Origin: Streptomyces gilvus
GTDB taxonomy: Bacteria > Actinomycetota > Actinomycetes > Streptomycetales > Streptomycetaceae
NCBI RefSeq assembly: GCF_022513565.1
Contig: NZ_JAKWBE010000031.1
Coordinates: forward strand, 41,670 to 105,669
Direction of reading: 5' to 3'
Length of the DNA: 64,000 bases
The notes beneath the pieces were generated by a model. It made no database searches. It was not told the origin of the DNA and was given only the letters and a program-made list of their open reading frames with translations. Each line of letters opens with the position of its first letter. The first letter of the stretch is position 1. Shown piece by piece: positions 51,272 through 60,095 of this stretch. A program made the position numbers and the translations under genes.

Positions 51272-52032
51272 GCCGGCATCACGGCGGGTACGTCCCCGTC
51301 GGGTCCCTGCTCGGCGGACTCCTTGCGCGGCGCGGCGGCCGGGTGCGCGCCGTCGGCCCCCGCGCCCTCCTCCACGGCCTTGCGCTGCTCGTGGAAGGCG
51401 AGGATCTGCAGCTCGATGGAGAGGTCGACCTTGCGCACGTCGACGCCGTCCGGCACGGACAGCACGGTCGGCGCGAAGTTCAGGATGGAGGTGACCCCGG
51501 CGGCCACGAGCCGGTCGCAGACCTGCTGGGCGGCTCCGGCGGGAGTGGCGATCACACCGATCGACACCCCGTTGTCCTCGATGATCTTCTCCAGGTCATC
51601 GGTGTGCTGCACGGGGATCCCGGCGACCGGCTTGCCGGCCATCGCCGGATCGGCGTCGATCAGCGCGGCGACCCGGAAGCCACGGGAGGCGAACCCGCCG
51701 TAGTTGGCCAGGGCGGCGCCGAGGTTACCGATACCGACGATGACGACCGGCCAGTCCTGGGTGAGCCCGAGCTCGCGGGAGATCTGGTAGACGAGATACT
51801 CGACGTCGTAGCCGACACCGCGGGTGCCGTACGAGCCCAGGTACGAGAAGTCCTTGCGCAGCTTGGCGGAGTTGACCCCCGCCGCGGCCGCGAGCTCCTC
51901 GGAGGAGACCGTGGGTACCGAGCGCTCCGACAGTGCGGTCAGGGCTCGGAGGTACAGCGGAAGCCTGGCGACGGTGGCCTCGGGAATCCCTCGGCTACGG
52001 GTCGCCGGTCGGTGAGTTCGGCCAGTTGCCAC
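51268..52032 (-). CDS. rex: Redox-sensing transcriptional repressor Rex
   Basis: 254-residue repressor that binds DNA when NADH/NAD+ is low. A winged-helix N-terminal domain (about 25-85, with PTVSSEELAAAAGVNSAKLRKDFSYLGSYGTRGVGYDV) is followed by a Rossmann NADH domain with VVIVGIGNLGAALANYGGF and NFAPTVLSVPDG. GTG 52032 has CAGGAGCACC upstream. First gene of the rex-hemA-hemC-hemD run. A Rex operator lies 77 bases upstream, fitting autoregulation by cellular redox state. The C-terminal 35 residues are a Gln/Ala/Glu-rich extension. Confidence 0.96.
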   Translation of the reverse strand: MATGRTHRPATRSRGIPEATVARLPLYLRALTALSERSVPTVSSEELAAAAGVNSAKLRKDFSYLGSYGTRGVGYDVEYLVYQISRELGLTQDWPVVIVGIGNLGAALANYGGFASRGFRVAALIDADPAMAGKPVAGIPVQHTDDLEKIIEDNGVSIGVIATPAGAAQQVCDRLVAAGVTSILNFAPTVLSVPDGVDVRKVDLSIELQILAFHEQRKAVEEGAGADGAHPAAAPRKESAEQGPDGDVPAVMPA

Positions 52033-52109
52033 GGTGCTCCTGCGGGTAGAGCGGGGCTGCAGGCGGTCACACGTTCCTGGACCGCCCCGTCGAATGCAGG
52101 CTATGTCTT

Positions 52110-52125
52110 TGTGAACGCGTGCACA
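52110..52125. promoter_or_regulatory. Rex operator (ROP) upstream of rex
   Basis: TGTGAACGCGTGCACA matches the known Rex operator TGTGAACGCGTTCACA at 15 of 16 positions, with flanking T and A extending the dyad. It lies about 80 bases upstream of the rex start. Confidence 0.88.
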
Positions 52126-52278
52126 AAGATGGTGTCCGATTTGCCCGGGCAACGTGACCGGGGTCACGCACACACGTCCCAGGCGCATCCCAGGGGGCAA
52201 AACCGACACTCTCCTCGCGAATCCCGCCCCCGAGACCAGATCTCCGTCGATCCTAGGCGACTTCCGGGCCGCCTTGTA

Positions 52279-52560
52279 CTAATCAGTCAGTTCCCGGCGC
52301 AGCCGGCCCTCGTCGACCCGCCAGAACGTGTGCTGCCTGCCGTCGACGAGCACGACCGGGATCTGCTCCCAGTACTCGTCGTACAGGGCGCGGTCCTGGG
52401 TGATGTCCTTCTGCTCCCACGACACGCCGAGTTCGCCGCAGACCTTTTCCACGACGAGCTGCGCGTCCTCGCACAGATGACAGTCGGGCTTGCCGATGAG
52501 AGTGACCAACCGCTCATGCGGAGCGGCCTTGCGCCGGAAGATGGGAGCCATGTCGGCCAT
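52279..52560 (-). CDS. Glutaredoxin/thioredoxin-like small protein
   Basis: 93 residues with a glutaredoxin-like fold (DUF836 type): the redox CxxC is GKPDCHLCEDAQLVVEKV, followed by the cis-Pro segment EQIPVVLVDGRQHTF. Probably a cytoplasmic thiol-disulfide protein. ATG 52560 (or 52551). It lies downstream of the Rex promoter region on the same strand direction as rex, and its start touches the divergent HAD gene region; a shared promoter region of about 80 bases separates them. Confidence 0.85.
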   Translation of the reverse strand: MADMAPIFRRKAAPHERLVTLIGKPDCHLCEDAQLVVEKVCGELGVSWEQKDITQDRALYDEYWEQIPVVLVDGRQHTFWRVDEGRLRRELTD

Positions 52561-52655
52561 TGTCCCGCCTGTTTAACGACACGGTCGTGCAGTGTTCACA
52601 GCCTCCAAACCTCTCGACTCCGGAACCACCGAACAAACTGGCTATGCTCACGGGC

Positions 52656-53570
52656 ATGGCCGCTCTCGGATGGCTCACTCCCCGTAGGCGCTCCGCCACG
52701 GCGCGGAGCGTGTTGGCAGGCGAGGCCTCGGCGGAGGCCGCGCGCAAGTCCTCGCAGGACGTCGTCCCCCAGGAGGAACCGGAGTTCCCGGTCCTCGGCG
52801 ACGACAAGGCTGCCGCGTTCTTCGACCTGGACAACACCGTGATGCAAGGTGCTGCCCTCTTCCACTTCGGCCGCGGCCTGTACAAGCGGAAGTTCTTCGA
52901 GACCCGCGACCTCGCCCGGTTCGCCTGGCAGCAGGCCTGGTTCCGCCTCGCCGGGGTCGAGGACCCCGAGCACATGCAGGAGGCCCGCGACTCCGCGCTG
53001 TCCATCGTCAAGGGCCACCGCGTCGCCGAGCTGCAGTCGATCGGCGAGGAGATCTACGACGAGTACATGGCCGAGCGCATCTGGCCGGGCACCCGCGCCC
53101 TCGCCCAGGCCCACCTGGACGCGGGCCAGAAGGTGTGGTTGGTCACAGCGGCCCCCGTGGAGATCGCCACGGTGATCGCCCGCCGCCTCGGCCTCACCGG
53201 CGCCCTCGGCACGGTCGCCGAGTCGGTCGACGGCGTCTACACGGGCAAGCTGGTCGGCGAGCCCCTGCACGGCCCCGCGAAGGCGGAGGCGGTCCGCGCC
53301 CTGGCCGCGGCGGAGGGCCTCGACCTCTCCCGCTGCGCCGCCTACAGCGACAGCCACAACGACATCCCCATGCTGTCCCTGGTCGGCCACCCCTACGCCA
53401 TCAACCCGGACACCAAGCTCCGCAAACACGCCCGAAACCTCGACTGGCGCCTACGGGACTACAGGACGGGCAGGAAGGCGGCGAAGGTGGGCATCCCGGC
53501 GGCGGCCGGAGTGGGCGCGGTAGCGGGAGGCACTGCAGCGGCGATCGCGATCAGCCGACGCCGGCGCTGA
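52656..53570 (+). CDS. HAD-IB family phosphatase/hydrolase
   Basis: 304 residues; HAD phosphatase motif I is AAFFDLDNTVMQG, motif II VTAAP, and motif III/IV YSDSHNDIPMLSLVG, as in the HAD-IB group (serB-like / glycerolphosphate phosphatases). The C-terminus has one hydrophobic segment (VGIPAAAGVGAVAGGTAAAIAIS) followed by RRRR, which could anchor it in the membrane. ATG 52656 is chosen; ATG 52644 would add four residues. TATGCT at 52643 may be a -10 for a nearly leaderless message. Upstream of bldN. Confidence 0.85.
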   Translation: MAALGWLTPRRRSATARSVLAGEASAEAARKSSQDVVPQEEPEFPVLGDDKAAAFFDLDNTVMQGAALFHFGRGLYKRKFFETRDLARFAWQQAWFRLAGVEDPEHMQEARDSALSIVKGHRVAELQSIGEEIYDEYMAERIWPGTRALAQAHLDAGQKVWLVTAAPVEIATVIARRLGLTGALGTVAESVDGVYTGKLVGEPLHGPAKAEAVRALAAAEGLDLSRCAAYSDSHNDIPMLSLVGHPYAINPDTKLRKHARNLDWRLRDYRTGRKAAKVGIPAAAGVGAVAGGTAAAIAISRRRR

Positions 53571-53878
53571 GCCGCATCCAAATCGCAGGGCGTACCCCCC
53601 AACCCCCACCCTCAGTCCTCTTGTCGGCGCACAGCCACAACACGCCCTGATCCCACCCCCAACCCGATCCTTTCCCGTCAACAACCGGTCACTCTCCGGC
53701 ACTTGACAGGGCGTCATTCGGTTACAGAAGCGACGTAATCGATGATTTGAGCAACTCGGTGTAGCGGCGCCTGCACGAAGCGTTATTCTCCTCAGACGCA
53801 AACCGGTACCCCTCCGTCGCTACGACGGGTGAACGGTCCCGCACTGCACGTGATGGAAGCTCTGCCTCTGGGAGTCCC
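53571..53878. other. bldN upstream region
   Basis: About 300 bases between the HAD gene and bldN, lower in GC near 53700-53770. It contains a TTGACA-like element and a BldD-box-like dyad at 53704-53716 (listed separately). No other gene seen. Confidence 0.5.
53704..53716. promoter_or_regulatory. BldD-box-like dyad upstream of bldN
   Basis: TGACAGGGCGTCA is a dyad (TGAC...GTCA) that matches the outer half sites of the BldD consensus but not its central CA. bldN is a known BldD target in other Streptomyces, so the position is apt. It is also part of TTGACA, a -35-like word. Confidence 0.5.
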
Positions 53879-54652
53879 GTGTCCTCACACGTCGGGGTTG
53901 ACGCCTCGGGCCTGGCTACGCTGCGCGCAACGGTCCAACGGCTGCTGCGCGACTTCGTCCCCACCGCGTACGCCGCCCCCGCCCTCGCCGTAGCCGCCAC
54001 CCCCGTCGGCCCGTGCTACGCGCTCGCGGACGGCGGCGCCGCCGTCGGCAGACGCGGGCGTACGGCCGGTGCCACCACCGTCCGCCGTCCCGCCGCGGAC
54101 AGCGACAGCGCGCGGATGATGGACCTGGTCGAGCGCGCCCAGGCCGGCGAGGCCGACGCCTTCGGACGCCTGTACGACCAGTACAGCGACACCGTCTACC
54201 GGTACATCTACTACCGCGTCGGCGGCAAGGCCACCGCCGAGGACCTCACCAGCGAGACGTTCCTGCGCGCCCTGCGCCGCATCGGCACGTTCACCTGGCA
54301 GGGCCGCGACTTCGGCGCCTGGCTCGTCACGATCGCCCGCAACCTGGTGGCCGACCACTTCAAGTCCAGCCGCTTCCGGCTGGAGGTCACCACCGGCGAG
54401 ATGCTCGACGCCAACGAGGTCGAGCGCTCCCCCGAGGACTCCGTCCTGGAGTCCCTGTCGAACGCCGCGCTGCTGGACGCCGTACGCCGGCTGAACCCGC
54501 AGCAGCAGGAGTGCGTCACGCTCCGCTTCCTGCAGGGCCTGTCCGTCGCCGAGACCGCGCGCGCGATGGGCAAGAACGAGGGCGCCATCAAGACGCTGCA
54601 GTACCGGGCCGTCCGCACCCTCGCCCGGCTGCTGCCGGACGACGCCCGCTGA
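53879..54652 (+). CDS. bldN: Developmental ECF sigma factor BldN
   Basis: 257-residue pro-sigma factor needed for aerial hyphae; it transcribes bldM and the chaplin and rodlin genes. The first 85 or so residues are the N-terminal pro-sequence characteristic of BldN. Region 2 begins near MDLVERAQAGEADAFGRLYDQY and contains YRYIYYRVGGKATAEDLTSETFLRALR; region 4 is LLDAVRRLNPQQQECVTLRFLQGLSVAETARAMGKNEGAIKTLQ. GTG start at 53879. Followed by rsbN, which encodes its anti-sigma factor, from a BldN-like promoter. Confidence 0.97.
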   Translation: MSSHVGVDASGLATLRATVQRLLRDFVPTAYAAPALAVAATPVGPCYALADGGAAVGRRGRTAGATTVRRPAADSDSARMMDLVERAQAGEADAFGRLYDQYSDTVYRYIYYRVGGKATAEDLTSETFLRALRRIGTFTWQGRDFGAWLVTIARNLVADHFKSSRFRLEVTTGEMLDANEVERSPEDSVLESLSNAALLDAVRRLNPQQQECVTLRFLQGLSVAETARAMGKNEGAIKTLQYRAVRTLARLLPDDAR

Positions 54653-54738
54653 GGCGGCGCCGGGACCGGCACCCTCAGTGACGCTCAACTCGCCCACAGT
54701 GAAAGTCCGTTGACTCCTCGATCCGGTCATCCGCCGTC

Positions 54739-54766
54739 CGTAACCCAAGTGCCGCGCCGCTCGTTG
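54739..54766 (+). promoter_or_regulatory. BldN-type promoter upstream of rsbN
   Basis: CGTAAC and CGTTG are separated by 17 bases, matching the BldN promoter form (CGTAAC, 16-17 bases, CGTT) as remembered. It lies about 132 bases upstream of the rsbN start, which would give feedback control of BldN by its own anti-sigma factor. Confidence 0.6.
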
Positions 54767-54897
54767 TGCGGGATGCAGGCTCCCTGTGGTCACTCCCTGG
54801 CCGACTCCGATCACCCGATCGTGTGGATGTCGTCGGGGTGTGCAACCCTCAGGACCCCCTGGGGAGTCGACCGTCATGACGAGAGGAGGTGCCGCCA

Positions 54898-56115
54898 GTG
54901 ATCGCGAACGTATCGGCGCACCGGCGGGCGAACGCCTTCGCCCAGGCCCTGGACGAGCAGCCCGACCGGGACACGGCGGCCGAGCGGTCCGAAACGCCCC
55001 CACCAGCGGCGGAGCGGACCGAGCAGGCCGAGCTGTTGGCCCTGGTGGTCGACCTCGGCGAGCTGCCCAGGCCGGAGCTGGACCCCGAGGTCAAGGTCGT
55101 CCAGCGGGCCCGGCTGGTGGCCGCGTTCGAGGCCATGCTGCAGGAGGGCGCGGGTGGCGAGGCGGCGGATGCCGAGGTGCCCGAGCAGCGCTCCCACCGC
55201 GCCCGGGGCGCGCACCGGGCGAGTGGGCTGGGCAAGCTCCGCCCGCGGTCCCGACTGACCAAGGGGCTCGCCGCGGGCGGGCTGAGTGTCGGTGTCGCCG
55301 CGGGAGCCTTCGGCGGGGTCGCCGCCGCCAGCTCGGACGCGCTGCCCGGTGACTCGCTCTACGGCCTCAAACGCGGCATCGAGGACTTCAAGCTCGACTA
55401 CCTCAGCGACGGCGCCGACGAGCAGGGCCAGGCCTATCTCGACCAGGCCTCCACCCGGCTCAACGAGGCCCGCCGGCTGCTCGACCGCGGCCGCGGCGGC
55501 CATCTCGACCACGAGTCCCTGGGCGAGATCCGCCGCACCCTGTCGGGCATGACCGAGGACGCGAGCGAGGGCCACCGTCTGCTGCACGAGGCGTACGAGC
55601 GCGACCCGCACCAGCTGGGCCCCATCCAGGCCCTCTCCGTCTTCTCCCGCTCGCACCGTGAGGCCTGGGGCGCCCTGCGCGACAAGCTCCCGGTCCAGCT
55701 CGGGGACGTCAGCGAGCAGGTGTCGTCGGTGTTCGCCGCCATAGACGAAGAGGTCGCCCCGCTGCAGTCGCTGCTCCCCCAGCCCCCGGCCCAGGGCGGC
55801 GACAGCGGCCGGCACGGCTCGGGTACGCCGTCGACGGGCACGTCCGGCTCCGGCCACGGCTCGACGGCACCCGGCACGGGCGACGGCACCTCCGAGACCG
55901 GCCACTCCAGCAGCCCCAGCAAGTCGGCGTCCACCGGCAACGATGGCCTGCTCGGCGGCAACACGGGCGGCCTGCTCGACCCGCCCAAGTCCAGCGGCAG
56001 CGCCTCCCCGTCCGAGAGCAAGTCCCCCACGACCAACCCGGACGTCACCATCCCGCCCCTCCTCCCCGGCATCCTGCCCGGCCTGGGCATCAACGGCGAG
56101 GAAACGAACTCCTAG
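54898..56115 (+). CDS. rsbN: Anti-sigma factor RsbN for BldN
   Basis: 405-residue membrane anti-sigma factor. The cytoplasmic N-terminus (about 1-115) contains the BldN-binding region starting NVSAHRRANAFAQAL; a single membrane span (about 121-143, GLAAGGLSVGVAAGAFGGVAA) follows. The extracellular part contains the DUF5667 signature (LPGDSLYGLKRGIEDFKL and ASTRLNEARRLLD), then a Ser/Gly/Pro-rich disordered tail of about 90 residues. GTG 54898 has GAGGAGG upstream. Second gene after bldN. Confidence 0.94.
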   Translation: MIANVSAHRRANAFAQALDEQPDRDTAAERSETPPPAAERTEQAELLALVVDLGELPRPELDPEVKVVQRARLVAAFEAMLQEGAGGEAADAEVPEQRSHRARGAHRASGLGKLRPRSRLTKGLAAGGLSVGVAAGAFGGVAAASSDALPGDSLYGLKRGIEDFKLDYLSDGADEQGQAYLDQASTRLNEARRLLDRGRGGHLDHESLGEIRRTLSGMTEDASEGHRLLHEAYERDPHQLGPIQALSVFSRSHREAWGALRDKLPVQLGDVSEQVSSVFAAIDEEVAPLQSLLPQPPAQGGDSGRHGSGTPSTGTSGSGHGSTAPGTGDGTSETGHSSSPSKSASTGNDGLLGGNTGGLLDPPKSSGSASPSESKSPTTNPDVTIPPLLPGILPGLGINGEETNS

Positions 56116-56117
56116 CC

Positions 56118-56169
56118 GGTACGACAGTGGGGGCGCCCTTTCCACGAAGGGCGCCCCCACTGTCGTACC
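56118..56169. terminator. Long bidirectional hairpin terminator
   Basis: Perfect 23-bp arms (56118-56140 and 56147-56169) around TCCACG, between the convergent rsbN and acyltransferase genes. Confidence 0.92.
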
Positions 56170-56170
56170 C

Positions 56171-57217
<1,047 letters not shown>

Positions 57218-57231
57218 CGTTGATGCGCTCC

Positions 57232-58293
57232 TCAGTTGGCGCTCTGCGTCGGGGGGTGGCCACCGCCCAGGACGGGCAGTGCGGCGATCCGGTCGACGGC
57301 CCCCGCGAGGGCCTCCGGCGGCAGCAGTCCGGGCCCGTGACTGCGGGCGAAGTCCGCGAACGTCTCCGCGGTCGTGTACTTCGGCTGGAAGCCGAGCGTC
57401 TCCCGCATCTGGTCCGTCGCCACGACCCGGCCGTGCGTCAGCAGCCGGATCTGCTCGGGCGAGAAGTCCGTCACTCCCAGCGTACGCACCAGCGAGCCGG
57501 CCCAGGTGACGGCCGGCAGCAGCAGGGGCACGGTGGGCTTGCCGAGCCGCCGTGAGCACTGCGACAGCAGCAGCACGCCGTCCCCGGCGATGTTGAAGGT
57601 GCCGCTGTTGAGCGTGCCGCGCTCCGGCTCGTGCGAGGCGATCCGCAGCACCTCCATCACGTCGTCCTCGTGCACGAACTGCAGCCGCGGGTCGTAGCCG
57701 AACACCGTCGGCAGCACGGGCAGCGAGAAGTACGAGGCGAGCGGGGTGTCCGCGGCCGGCCCCAGGATGTTGGCGAACCGCAGCACGGCTACCGCCACAT
57801 CGGGCCGGCGCCGCGCGAATCCCCGCACGTACCCCTCGACCTCGACCGCGTCCTTCGCGAACCCGCCGGAGGGCAGCGACTTCGGCGGGGTCGTCTCGGT
57901 GAACACGGCCGGGTCGCGGGAGGCGGAGCCGTAGACGTTCGTACTGGACTTCACCACCAGCCGCTTCACCGTCGGCGACTTCTGGCAGGCGCCCAGCAGC
58001 TGCATGGTGCCGATGACGTTGGTTTCCTTGACCGTGGTCCGGCTGCCACTGCCCAGCGCCATCGCCGTCACGTCCAGGTGGACGACCGTGTCGGCGGCGG
58101 TCTCCGCGAGGATCCGCGCGATGCCGGGCTGCCGGATGTCGGCCTGGATGAAGTCGGCGCCCCCGAGATGGTGCTCGGGAGGGACCGCGTCCACGGCCAC
58201 GACCCGGTCCACCTGCGGGTCACGCTGGATCCGTCGTACGAACCGGCCCCCGAGCCTGCGGGCCACTCCGGTCACGAGCACGACCTTGCCCAA
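57232..58293 (-). CDS. NAD-dependent epimerase/dehydratase
   Basis: 353-residue extended SDR. Cofactor motif VVLVTGVARRLGGRFVRR at the N-terminus lacks the usual GxxGxxG exact form (VTGVARRLGG); the catalytic Tyr-Lys of classical enzymes is replaced by a looser segment (KSSTNVYGSASRDP, FAKDAVEVEGYV), typical of the SDR-e branch seen in streptomycete envelope genes. TTG start at 58293 with AAGGAAGG upstream. It is the promoter-proximal partner of the acyltransferase. Confidence 0.85.
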   Translation of the reverse strand: MGKVVLVTGVARRLGGRFVRRIQRDPQVDRVVAVDAVPPEHHLGGADFIQADIRQPGIARILAETAADTVVHLDVTAMALGSGSRTTVKETNVIGTMQLLGACQKSPTVKRLVVKSSTNVYGSASRDPAVFTETTPPKSLPSGGFAKDAVEVEGYVRGFARRRPDVAVAVLRFANILGPAADTPLASYFSLPVLPTVFGYDPRLQFVHEDDVMEVLRIASHEPERGTLNSGTFNIAGDGVLLLSQCSRRLGKPTVPLLLPAVTWAGSLVRTLGVTDFSPEQIRLLTHGRVVATDQMRETLGFQPKYTTAETFADFARSHGPGLLPPEALAGAVDRIAALPVLGGGHPPTQSAN

Positions 58294-58486
58294 GATCAGC
58301 GCCTTCCTTCCAGACCGTCCGGTAGTCGTAGCCTGCCGCGTTCCCCGTGTGCGGCCAACTTAGCGGGTCGATGTTGCGCTGTGATGACCACCCAATGCAC
58401 GAAGTAACGACATCCACAGACGTACGAACAGACCAAGCCATGTGAACCACGTGCGCGGGCACCGACACGCCGGGAGCGCGTATGCG

Positions 58487-58520
58487 TGTGGCCCCCCACC
58501 CAGTCTGGTGGGGGGCCACA
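58487..58520. terminator. Perfect hairpin terminator after bS22 gene
   Basis: TGTGGCCCCCCACC and GGTGGGGGGCCACA form perfect 14-bp arms around CAGTCT. Located 22 bases after the small ribosomal-protein gene on the minus strand. Confidence 0.9.
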
Positions 58521-58541
58521 GAACACGCTCTACGGCGCCGC

Positions 58542-58640
58542 TTACTTCTTGTTGCGACGCTGAACGCGCGTGCGCTTGAGCAGCTTGCGGTGCTTCTTCT
58601 TGGCCATCCGCTTGCGCCGCTTCTTGATAACAGAGCCCAC
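58542..58640 (-). CDS. Ribosomal protein bS22 (AURKAIP1/COX24 domain)
   Basis: Tiny gene of 32 codons plus stop. GTG 58640 starts a product with nearly every other residue basic: GSVIKKRRKRMAKKKHRK and then LLKRTRVQRRNKK. This is the actinobacterial protein found on the small ribosomal subunit and named bS22; it is too short for most gene finders. A strong hairpin follows the stop. It lies between the epimerase and bdtA. Confidence 0.92.
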   Translation of the reverse strand: MGSVIKKRRKRMAKKKHRKLLKRTRVQRRNKK

Positions 58641-58797
58641 GACTACCCTCGCTCACTTCTCATCACTCGGTGTTTGGGCGCCATGGGCCCACACGACCTA
58701 CGAGGGGCTAGCCTACCGGTCCGAGCGCTGAGGTCGTAATCGAGGTTGCCGGGGGAGATCCCGAAGTGCCCTGAGGATCCCCCCGGAGCCACCGTCG

Positions 58798-59007
58798 TCA
58801 GGCGGTTTCCACCCCCACGTAACTCTCGCGGAGGTACTCGTGAACCGCGTTCTCGGGGACGCGGAAGGACCGCCCCACCCTGATCGCGGGCAGATGACCG
58901 CTGTGCACCAGCCGGTACACGGTCATCTTCGACACTCGCATCACCGAGGCGACCTCCGCCACGGTAAGGAACTGAACCTCGCTCAGAGGCCTCTGCTCAG
59001 CAGCCAT
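58798..59007 (-). CDS. bdtA: BdtA-type helix-turn-helix regulator
   Basis: 69 residues of the excisionase/MerR-like HTH_17 family: QFLTVAEVASVMRVSKMTVYRLVHSGHLPAIRVGRSFRVPENAV. In Streptomyces this small protein is a direct target of the developmental repressor BldD and is called BdtA; the BldC protein has the same fold. The gene is near bldN in this window as in other species, so the symbol is used with that context. ATG 59007. Confidence 0.85.
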   Translation of the reverse strand: MAAEQRPLSEVQFLTVAEVASVMRVSKMTVYRLVHSGHLPAIRVGRSFRVPENAVHEYLRESYVGVETA

Positions 59008-59136
59008 GACACACCTGAACCTTCCGCACTCGACGGCCACCGGCTTCCCCTTCCGGTGACTCTTCGTCGCTGCGTGCTCACTCCCCAATGTAGGGGCGGG
59101 TGATGCGAGTGGGGAAGAGGTGCACCCATCGCAGGC

Positions 59137-59973
59137 CTACTGTGACAGACACGCTCGATTGAGTACGTAGCGGGTCAGCGGCCGGTAGTAAGCGGACCGC
59201 ACGGCGTCATCAAGTGGAACGACGACGGACACGCGCCCCTCGGCCTCCCCCACGAACAGCGCGGGGTCGTCCGTATCGGCGAGACCGATGGCCTCGAACC
59301 CCAGCTGACCTGCCCCGCAGACCCAGCCGTGGTCTCCGACGACGAGCTCGGGCAGCGGCCCGCCGCCCTCCGCGGCCGCCGCCAGCGCCAGCCGAACCGG
59401 GAGCGGCGAATGAGTGTGCGCGCCGGTCGCACAACCGGGGCGAGAGGCGCCGGGTTGCCGGACGAGCGCGACTCCTCGTACGTACTCAAGGTTGTACGTA
59501 CGTAGACCAAACCGGGTCGTTATGTCGACACGGCGACCATGCGCCGGTGTGAGGACGGCACATCCCGCCGCCGACAGAGCGTCCGCCAAGGCTGCGTAGA
59601 AGCCGAGCAGCCGATGCGGGTGTCCGGTGCCGAACAGCACGGGGGCACCGCGCCGGGCGACCACGGCCAGACGCCCGGCGAACGCGTCCAGAGCGGCCAG
59701 CGTGAGCTCCGGATCGATCACATCGTGACCGGAAACATGGCCAGGATCGTCCGAAACCCCACACTTGTCCGCCATCAGACCCATCACATCCCGCTCCCGC
59801 CACGTCCATTCGGGATCGAGACCGATCAGCACGCGAGGATCCCGAGCGGCGAAAAGCCGATAACTGCGCAGACTCTCCTCACGCGAGGTGGCGACGGCCC
59901 CGGCGAGACGAGCGGCCAGCAGATGGGCTCGCAGGGCCCCGGTGCTCAACACGTCAGCGATGGTGACGGACAC
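59137..59973 (-). CDS. Conserved actinobacterial protein, possible phosphatase
   Basis: About 278 residues with a GDHGWVCGAGQLGFEAIGLADTDDPALFVGEA segment and an earlier DPEWTWRERDVMGLMADKCG segment with several His/Asp residues. I recall similar actinobacterial genes annotated only as phosphatase; no strict motif is seen. GTG 59973 is the likely start; GTG 59991 would add six residues. Function is uncertain. It lies upstream of bdtA in the same direction. Confidence 0.65.
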   Translation of the reverse strand: MSVTIADVLSTGALRAHLLAARLAGAVATSREESLRSYRLFAARDPRVLIGLDPEWTWRERDVMGLMADKCGVSDDPGHVSGHDVIDPELTLAALDAFAGRLAVVARRGAPVLFGTGHPHRLLGFYAALADALSAAGCAVLTPAHGRRVDITTRFGLRTYNLEYVRGVALVRQPGASRPGCATGAHTHSPLPVRLALAAAAEGGGPLPELVVGDHGWVCGAGQLGFEAIGLADTDDPALFVGEAEGRVSVVVPLDDAVRSAYYRPLTRYVLNRACLSQ

Positions 59974-60095
59974 CCCCGCCCCGGACCACACGAACAGCCA
60001 AACACCGCACAGTTGGCGTAACGGCCGCCGTCACGGTGCGCACCCGGCCCGGCGCCTGCACGACCTGGAGCGGCGGCGTGGCCGACCCCGGCCGG

